In this document: positions 56,901 through 64,000 of the stretch, piece after piece
Layout: every line of letters begins with the position of its first letter
Position numbering within the stretch: the stretch's first letter is position 1
Notes under the pieces: model-generated
What the model saw: only the letters and a program-made list of their open reading frames with translations
Told to the model about the DNA's origin: nothing
Database searches by the model: none
Assembly: GCA_027625915.1 (NCBI GenBank)
Contig: JANTQA010000047.1
Location: forward strand, 1,612,001-1,676,000
Reading direction: 5' to 3'
Origin: Anaeramoeba flamelloides
Taxonomy: Eukaryota; Metamonada; Anaeramoebidae
Length of the DNA stretch: 64,000 bases
Made by a program: the position numbers and the translations under genes

Positions 56901-58164
56901 TTTTTCACATTTCAGAAATTGTAAACCTTCAATTGAGTCCATTTTTTGGAGATAAATTGTCCAAACTTATTATTCTTTTCTTGAATTTCTTTTTTAATAA
57001 TAGAATTTTAAAAAACCAATACCATATTTATTTTTCGTTAATGTTAGTTTCTTAAATTGGTTGATGTAGAGGTCTTTATTTATAAAAAAAAAATAGAATA
57101 TATTTGGCGTTATTTTAGTGAATTGAAAAAAAAAAAAAAAAACTGATCTTAATTCTCAATGGGTGATATTTTTAATATCAATTATCATAAATTAAAATCA
57201 ATTTATTTTTGTGAAATGAGCAAAAATGCAAGAGTTATTATTTGAAACAAATAATGTATAATGAATAACCAAAATAAAAGAAAAAGAAAAAATATATTTC
57301 CAATTTAATTCTAGAAAATATATAAAAAAAAATATAAAAAATTCTACCAATTTTTCTAAATAATTTTGAAAAATTTTCACTCAACCCAAATTTCCAAAAA
57401 TCATCTTTAAATTACCAAACTCAACCAAATTGATCAATTTGATCTAGAAATTTTCAACTTATATTTTTTATTTTTATTTTTTGATAAAAAAAGTCAAATT
57501 CTTTGAGTCAGATGATTAAAAGACTCTTTTTTATTTTCACTTTTTTCGAAAATTAGTAAAAGTTGTTATACTTGATCTAAATAAAATTTAATAATTTGAT
57601 TTATCCAACAAATTATCAAATTTTAATAATTAGAAACTCTCGCCATCATCCTAAAAATGTATTTTGAATAATGTTAAATAACAATTTACAATATGAAAAT
57701 AGCCAAAATTAAAAGAGTAATCAAGTATTATGAATTTGATCTATATTAAAAACTAATTAATACATCTTCATAGATAACTGATTTTTTGTTATTTTTTAAA
57801 CCTAGCTCAGAAAAAAATGATATCTCAATTAATTTTAAATAATTAGCGATAGTAAAAAAAAGACAAAAAAAATGAAAACGGAATTTTTAATTTGTCATTA
57901 ATTAAAAAACGAATAAATATGAAGATTCCCTACTTCTTTTTTGTTTATCTTTTTAAATTATTTGATTCTTCTTGATAAAAATAAAAAAGAAAAATTATAA
58001 ATATTAATCAACATTACTGATAAAAAATCAATGAAATTCCTTGGAATATAAGATGAAGTAAGTTTGTTGAATTTAAATTTGCTGAAGAAATGTATTATTT
58101 TAGTTTTTAGAAAATTTTACAAACAAAAAAAAAATCAGAGATAATAACAAAAGAAAAGATTAAG
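56901..58164. other. intergenic, no gene seen
   Basis: 1.26 kb AT-rich. A 60-codon minus-strand stretch (57198-57380) is low complexity. No repeat match. Confidence 0.5.
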
Positions 58165-59069
58165 TAAAATATTTTTCAGTCAAATGGATCGAGTTGTAAT
58201 GGGTGAATTACATATGTTAAAAGAATTTACATGCATATAAAAAAAAAATTATTTTTATAAATTTTCAGAATTGAAATGATTTTTTCACATTTTTGTTTTT
58301 TTTTTTCGATTTTTTATTCACACTTAATTCTTTGGTAAAAAATTTTTTTATTACAAGATCAATAGACATTTTGTAAAAATGTGTTATTCTAAGGTTATTG
58401 AAACCATGGAAATTATTGTTGAGAAACCATATTGATTTCTATTGGAATTTTTATTCAATCTTTGATCCTGATATTTTATTAATAAATGTGAAAATTTTTC
58501 TTTTTCTTTTCCCTTCCTATTTGAAATAGAGACCATAAATCCCAACATACTTCATTTGGGGACTTGCTTTATAAAAGAAAATTATGGATAATAAAGTGAA
58601 AATTTTTTCATATTTATTTTTCAAATGCCAGTAAAAAATCAAAACGAACATTCTTGTTTTTCTCAAAGAGGACCTAATAATTTGAGTTTTTCAATTTTTA
58701 AGAATATTTATTGATTTATTAATTTTATTTCAGACATATATCAACAATTCTTTGAGGTTTATTATTCTTTTTATTTTTTATTTGTTCCACAAATCCAATT
58801 ATCTAAAAAAGAATTTATACAGACATTTTCACTTTTAAGGCACAAACTTTCAACGAAATTTAAGGCACAAGAAAATCTCAAATTAAGGCACAAAATTTGT
58901 AATTATTTTTTTTACAATTTATTTTACTAGAATCTGAATTTTGTGCCTTAATTTGAGATTTTTATTATACCTTAAATTTCTGATGAAAGTTTGTGCCTTA
59001 AAAGTAAAACTTACTGTAATTGAAAAAAATATTTTTTTTTGGATTCCCCGTTGACTTAAAAAAAGTTTA
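58165..59069 (+). mobile_element. ~700-bp TA-flanked MITE (GGGGCC-end family), copy 5, split by a MITE
   Basis: Starts TAAAATATTTTTCAGTCAAA and ends GGATTCCCCGTTGACTTAAA then AAAAGTTTATA. Without the 201-bp palindromic MITE at 58818-59018 it measures 704 bp, the family length. Ends and interior are more diverged than in copies 2 and 3, so it is older. Confidence 0.86.
58818..59018. mobile_element. palindromic TA MITE, copy G, inside the ~700-bp MITE
   Basis: TA-bounded; starts CAGACATTTTCACTTTTAAG and ends GCCTTAAAAGTAAAACTTAC then TGTA. The most diverged full copy. The host element resumes with ATTGAAAAAAATATT. Confidence 0.9.
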
Positions 59070-59289
59070 TAAATAAAAATAAAAGCTATTTATAGCAAAT
59101 ATTTAAATAAGTGATTGAAACTTTTATTAATAAGGGTCTGTTTATAACAGTAAAAAATAGATATCTGAAATAAAAAAAATACTTTTTTAGTAATTATTCA
59201 GTGTACATAATAAAATATATAAAACTAATGAAAATAATACCATATTATCAATCTCTAAAATTCAAAAATTAAAAACAAGGATATATTTT

Positions 59290-60020
59290 GGAAAAAAAGG
59301 AGCCCAAGAGTTACATTCAAGTCCCAATTAGAATATTTACCAATTATAATTTTGAAAACAACTATATTAGTTTTGAATTGTCTCTCTTTAGAACTTTTTG
59401 AAATCTCAAAGTTTTTTTTTTTTTTTTTCCATTTTTTTCTATTCTCATACTAGTTATTTTTTTCTCAAGAATGTTACAAAATCCTTATTCTGTCAAATTT
59501 AGATGGTTGAAAAATAATCACAAATTAGATCAAATTACTTTAAAAGGAATATGCGTTCTTAATGAAAATAATTTAATTCAAAATCAAGAAATTTAAAAAA
59601 TTAAATATTAAATCTGGAAACAGTGATATTTCCAAGTTTAAAATTGATTTTTTGAAATTGTGATTTGTTTTAAACTCTGTTTTTGTTAATTGTATTTTTT
59701 GAAATTGAGTATTCTTTGAGACTTTTTTTTTGTTATTTGAATTTTTTACTAGGAAATCAGATGAATATATTTTGTGTTTATAGAAATTTAAAAAATTAAG
59801 ATTATTATAAACTTTTTTTGAAATTTATGGAATAGTAAATCTTTCTGTCAAGTAAATCAAATATTTTTTTTTTTTTTTTAATTAAATTTTTTACAATAGA
59901 CGATTCACGAATATTTTTTTGTTATTTTAATTTTTCAATCAAAAGAAGGGCAATTTCACAATGATATTTTTGATGACAAGTTGTTCCTTGGGTATGAAAC
60001 AAATTCACAGTCAATGAATA
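59290..60020 (+). repeat. degenerate dispersed repeat, copy 3 of 3
   Basis: Shares AATTGTCTCTCTTTAGAACT, GAAATCTCAAAGTTTTTTTT, TATTTTTTTCTCAAGAATGT with 22940-23500, and the AAAGAAGGGCAATTTCACAA to TTGGGTATGA end with 42840-43460. The longest copy, about 730 bp. Confidence 0.62.
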
Positions 60021-60402
60021 GAGCCTTAATTAAATATTTTGAATTTGAAAATATTTCTCAAATAAAAAATAACAATAAAAAATTATTCAAAATGGTTAAA
60101 AATATTTTTTTTTTAATTAGTACTCTCAAAAGATCATTAATTTTATTGGAAAATAAAAAATATTAAAAAAAAAACAGAAGTGTGATATAAATAGAAAAAA
60201 AAATTAAATATGGTTAGTTCAATAAAAATATTCAAATAAAATAATATTTTTTGAATTCAAAAAGGTTTTATAAAAATAATGCTTCAAAAATAGAATAAAT
60301 ATTTATCTCAAAATGATAAGTTATAAAAATATTATTCCAATATGTTTATAAAATTATCATTTTTTTTCATCATTTAAATCTGTTTTTTTCGAAGACAATT
60401 CT
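60021..60402. other. 3' flank of the coiled-coil gene
   Basis: AT-rich. An open stretch at 59981-60166 is low complexity. Nothing else is visible. Confidence 0.4.
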
Positions 60403-62490
60403 TTATTTTTTTTGTATTAACTCTTTATTTCTGCCACCGAGGAGTTGTATTTTTTCCTTTGAGTCCAGCTGTTCCCTTTTCAATAATTTTTTTTCACTTT
60501 CAATATTCTGGATTTGTGTTAGATATTTTGTATTTTCTTGCTTGATCAGTTTGTTGTCCTTTTGCAACTGGTGTAATTTTTTTTTCAATTTTTTAATTAT
60601 AAGATCATTTTTTTTTCCAAGTTTTTCGTGCTCCGGTTTATTAAATGTGTTGCCCTTTAATAAATTATTCAGCTTTGCGTTAATTTCAAACATTTTTGAT
60701 AAATTTAGATTACTTTCCTCTGTTTTCTTTTTTTCAGTAACCAATAAATTTTTTAATTGGGAATTGATTTTTTGTTCATTCTCGAACATTTTTTTATATT
60801 TTTCGTTTGTCTCCTTTTGGCTTTTTAATTGTCGTTCCATCTGTGAGATTTCATTTTCTATATTTGATCGGCTTTTTTTATTTGCCGTTTTTTGTTTTCT
60901 TGGGTTTTGTACATTTTTTTTATATAGCGACTTTTTTTCTTTTCGATTTTTTTCGTTTTTGGGGGACTTGTTAATTTTTTTATTTTTATGGATAGGCTTG
61001 TTATTCTTATTTGTCTTTGTTAGAGTTTTCGTTTTAGTTTTTATTAGATATGGGTTTTCAGTGGTTTTGTTATTTTGTTGAATTGATGTGTTAATTTCTT
61101 TTATTTCTTGATCCTTTGATTTGATATTTTTTTTTAAGTTCTCGATTTTTACTTTGAGTTTTTTCTCAAGTGAATATTTTTCACTATAACTAATTTTGGA
61201 GCCATTATTTTTTTTTGTTGCCAAGATCTTTTTTTTACTTGTAATACCTTTGCCTCCCTCAAGTTCATTTTTGTTTTTTTTATTAAAAGACCCATAGTCA
61301 GTCATCGGGGTTCTTCTTCTTGAAAGTGAAAATGACTTCTTGTTCTGATTTTTCTTCGTATTATTTGTGCCTTTCGCTTGAAACTTTCGATTTTTCGTTC
61401 TTTCATGATTCTTTAAGCTCGTCTTGTTACGGGTGGAAGGGTTAGTTACAGCTAAAATTTTTCTACGATCAATAGTATTCTTGTCATCAACATCGTCATC
61501 GTTGTTTGCATTAAATAATCTTTTTTTGAGGACATTTTTTTTTTGTTGTAAGGCCTTTTTTTGTCCTAGCTGTTGTTTGGTTGGTTCCTCAAGTTTGCTC
61601 TTTCCTTGATCGGCATGCTTATTGTACTTTTTTTGTATTCTCTTTTTTTCTTTTGTTTCTCGATTGGGTTCAGTTTCAGTTTCAGTTCTAGTTCCTAATT
61701 CAATTTCTGTTTCTCTAGTTGTTTCACCAATATTTTCCATCTCACTCTTAGTCTCTGTCTTTGTTCCCATTTCTGTCTTAGTTTCTGTTTCAGGGTCAGA
61801 ATTTTTAATATTACTTTTCAGTTTTTTTTCTTTTTCTTCTTCTTTTTCTTTTTTTTCTTCTTCTTCTTTTTTTTCTTCTTCTTCTTTTTTTTCTTCTTCT
61901 TCTTTTTCTTGTTTTTCTTTTACTTTTTGTTCTTCTTTTTTTTTTGTTTTTGTTTTATTTTTTCTTTTTTTCTTTTTTTCGATTCGATGAGCTTTTTTTT
62001 GTTCCTTTTTGTTTTGTGATTTTATTAATTTCATTAATTTTTTATTGGGGTTTTCTAATTTTTCGTTTTCTTGTTTTACATTCTTATTGAGTGTAAAATT
62101 TTTAAAATTATGTGTCAACCCTTTTCTTGTTGGGTTGTGTTTGGCCGAATGGGTTTTATAAAGTTTTGTTAAAGGTTTTTGTGACAAATTTGGTTTTATA
62201 ACTTTTTTTTTTTTTTTCAGTGTTGTTCTTGGTGATTTTTTGTTTGGTTTCGAATAAGTTGGAAGGCAAAGTAAGACCTGTTCAACTTTGGGTGATATTA
62301 TTTTAGGAACGTGGCTGGTTTGGGAAGTTAAATTTAGGTTTTGTTCATACTGATCCAACATCGAATAATAAGTGTCTGATTTTTCGATTAATTTATTCAA
62401 AAATTCTTTTTCGAAATGTATAAAAGAATCTGATGTCGACTCATAACTATTGTCGTTTTGTTTTTCTATTTGTTGGAGTTTTTTACTCAT
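60403..62490 (-). CDS. Lys/Glu-rich coiled-coil protein of unknown function
   Basis: 695 residues, single exon, stop TAA. I do not recognise a named family. N-terminus about 1-65 is moderately complex with an FEKEFLNKLIEKSDTYYSML helix. A basic disordered region with KKKKK runs follows. Residues about 170-235 hold near-tandem EKKEEEEKKEEEEK units. A long Thr/Glu/Lys-rich disordered part (TETKTEMGTKTETKSE) comes next, then from about 410 a heptad-rich coiled coil (IENLKKNIKSKDQEIKEINT; ISQMERQLKSQKETNEKYKK; LLKREQLDSKEKIQLL). Basic disorder plus C-terminal coiled coil would suit a cytoskeletal or centrosomal scaffold, but that is only a guess. The start is the first Met of the frame, and the frame is intact. 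Confidence 0.8.
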   Translation of the reverse strand: MSKKLQQIEKQNDNSYESTSDSFIHFEKEFLNKLIEKSDTYYSMLDQYEQNLNLTSQTSHVPKIISPKVEQVLLCLPTYSKPNKKSPRTTLKKKKKVIKPNLSQKPLTKLYKTHSAKHNPTRKGLTHNFKNFTLNKNVKQENEKLENPNKKLMKLIKSQNKKEQKKAHRIEKKKKRKNKTKTKKKEEQKVKEKQEKEEEEKKEEEEKKEEEEKKEKEEEKEKKLKSNIKNSDPETETKTEMGTKTETKSEMENIGETTRETEIELGTRTETETEPNRETKEKKRIQKKYNKHADQGKSKLEEPTKQQLGQKKALQQKKNVLKKRLFNANNDDDVDDKNTIDRRKILAVTNPSTRNKTSLKNHERTKNRKFQAKGTNNTKKNQNKKSFSLSRRRTPMTDYGSFNKKNKNELEGGKGITSKKKILATKKNNGSKISYSEKYSLEKKLKVKIENLKKNIKSKDQEIKEINTSIQQNNKTTENPYLIKTKTKTLTKTNKNNKPIHKNKKINKSPKNEKNRKEKKSLYKKNVQNPRKQKTANKKSRSNIENEISQMERQLKSQKETNEKYKKMFENEQKINSQLKNLLVTEKKKTEESNLNLSKMFEINAKLNNLLKGNTFNKPEHEKLGKKNDLIIKKLKKKLHQLQKDNKLIKQENTKYLTQIQNIESEKKLLKREQLDSKEKIQLLGGRNKELIQKK

Positions 62491-64000
62491 TAAAAATATT
62501 CTTTAATTTTGACTAGTAAAGTTTAAAAAAATGATTCCGTATTTTTTGATTTTTTTGGAGTTTTCAGTTGTTTAAGGTTTACAATCCCTGAAATTTTGAA
62601 AAAAATGGCAATGCATCTGGCTTGGTGACTTTTTATTTTGGTTCTTAGCTGATCAATCTTTAACTGAATATGGGTTTTAATAGTTGTTGAAAAAGTATTT
62701 GTTTATTAGTTTAATCAAATTTTTTGCACATTTTTTTAGGTTTTGGAATTCAATTAAAATTGATTTTATTTCTTATGGTATCTAAAACTTTTTTTATCAT
62801 TATTTCCATTATTGTTATACAATACAAAGATTTTAGTGACCAGAAATATTAATCTAAGAATTTTTTTTATATTTTTAAAATAATTAACATCTAGGATAAA
62901 ATTATCACCACATCTCAATATCTTCAACTATCACATACTAAGGATACATTAATTAGAATATATAATATGAATTTTTAAAATACATAGTAATGATAAATTA
63001 AAATAAATGGTAGAAAATTTTTACTTGATTTTCCTTTTTGAAACTATTATTCTCAAACTTTGAATAAAGCTTTTAATGAAGTCAAGTGTTAAGAAACTGT
63101 ATAAAATTAGTTTTTACTCAAAAGATTCTTCGTCAGAGACTGTTTGGTAGTATACAGTTCAAAGATTTATAAAAATGGAAATTAAATCAAAATTTTTTGA
63201 TATTTATTAGAATTTATCAGTATACAAAACAAGAAAATATCCTTGGGTAAATGTATTAAAAATTATACTAGCCAAAAAATTATAAATTTAAGATTTGTCA
63301 CACCTAAGTTCTTTTAGTTGAATAAAAAATCATTTTTTTTAACTAATTGAAAAATATTATTTTATTATTATTATATGTCTTTATGGTATAATTCCTGTTG
63401 TTTTAAGAATAAAAGAATATTTAAATCTTTATTTCAAGACTAATTCAAATTTAATATAATAAAAGGGAATTGAAAAAGAAATTAGATAATTTTTATTCAA
63501 AAAAAAGTAAATAAAAAAAAATTTGTTGCAATAGGGAAATGTGAAAAAAAAAAAAGAATCAACTGTTAAAAGACAGTGACAAAATTATTTCATAAAATAC
63601 ATTTTAAGAATTAAATTAAAGTAGTGAAAAAAATCCCGGACATGAAAAAAATCCCTGACAAGATTTTTAATTGTGAATATTAGTAAAATTTTTGTGTAAT
63701 TTCATTTATTTTCAATCAAATCCTTTTTTTAAGAATCAAACTTTTTAAATATAACTCGCCCACTTATTAGAATGATGATTAAAGAAATTTCACTTGTTCA
63801 AAACACCATTCAATCAATCAAAAAAAAAGAATAAAAATTATCAATTTCCAAACTTTATCAAACTCTATAAAACTCGATTGTTTTACAAAAAAAGTTGATC
63901 TACATAGACTATCCAACAATTACTCAAGTATTCTCGAGACACTTTACTTTGCTTAACTTTAGGTAGGTTTATTATTAATCTCATAAAAAAATTGATTATT
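62491..64000. other. upstream region of the coiled-coil gene and window end
   Basis: The first few hundred bases should carry the promoter of the 60403-62490 gene. Apart from the dispersed repeat at 63010-63235 no gene or element is recognised. A short tandem (ATCCCGGACATGAAAAAA, then ATCCCTGACA) lies at about 63632-63660. Confidence 0.45.
63010..63235 (+). repeat. dispersed repeat, copy 2 (partner at 5745-5965)
   Basis: Same orientation and order as copy 1, including TTTACTTGATTTTCCTTTTT, CTCAAACTTTGAATAAAGC, GAAGTCAAGTGTTAAGAAAC and TTCAAAGATTTATAAAAATG. Shared length is about 220 bp; no defined ends. Confidence 0.75.

Overview
The window is very AT-rich nuclear DNA of a protist. It has GT-AG introns, Asn-rich and Glu-rich low-complexity protein segments, long intergenic gaps and many small transposons. 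B-box zinc-finger proteins (one with coiled coil plus SPRY), a bacterial-type seven-repeat secreted protein and a huge LRR receptor with a protist-type multi-pass module point to a free-living amoeboid protist. An anaeramoebid is my best guess and a dictyostelid or archamoeba an alternative. This is inference from gene content, not proof. The host genes read under the standard code.

Seven host genes are supported. From the left: BCCIP/Bcp1 (minus, two exons) is divergent from a pecanex gene (plus, seven exons, 3668-13279). Next come a short Lys/His-rich B-box protein (17950), a TRIM-like B-box/coiled-coil/SPRY protein (23976-25181), a secreted seven-repeat protein (38836-40341, minus), a four-exon LRR receptor with a C-terminal multi-membrane domain (43470-55750, minus), and a Lys/Glu-rich coiled-coil protein (60403-62490, minus). 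The pecanex and LRR genes become visible only when several separate open stretches are joined through introns. Every junction used is GT-AG, keeps phase and restores family motifs or the LRR period.

The rest is mostly mobile DNA. I recognise: (i) a LINE family, five 3' pieces with zinc-knuckle C-termini and a conserved stem-loop before the A-tail; (ii) a tRNA-like SINE with a 17-bp target duplication; (iii) a ~200-bp palindromic TA-flanked MITE, seven full copies; (iv) a ~700-bp TA-flanked element whose ends read CAGTCAAAGGGGCC, five copies; (v) a ~535-bp Tc1-like non-autonomous element ending in TTTGGACACA; (vi) a broken Tc1/mariner transposase copy; (vii) two ~1.2-kb elements with TTAA ends; (viii) several foldback elements and degenerate dispersed repeats. 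Many are nested: 32983-36616 is a stack of at least seven insertions, one LINE is split by a MITE, and one LINE tail is split by a SINE-bearing insert.

Large introns act as transposon landing zones. The 3.2-kb pecanex intron holds a TTAA element and an antisense LINE. The 3.7-kb and 3.0-kb LRR-receptor introns hold an antisense LINE, a SINE and foldback elements. Both full intronic LINEs and the intronic SINE lie antisense to their host gene. I saw no CRISPR array, rRNA or convincing tRNA gene, and no capsid- or LTR-bearing element.
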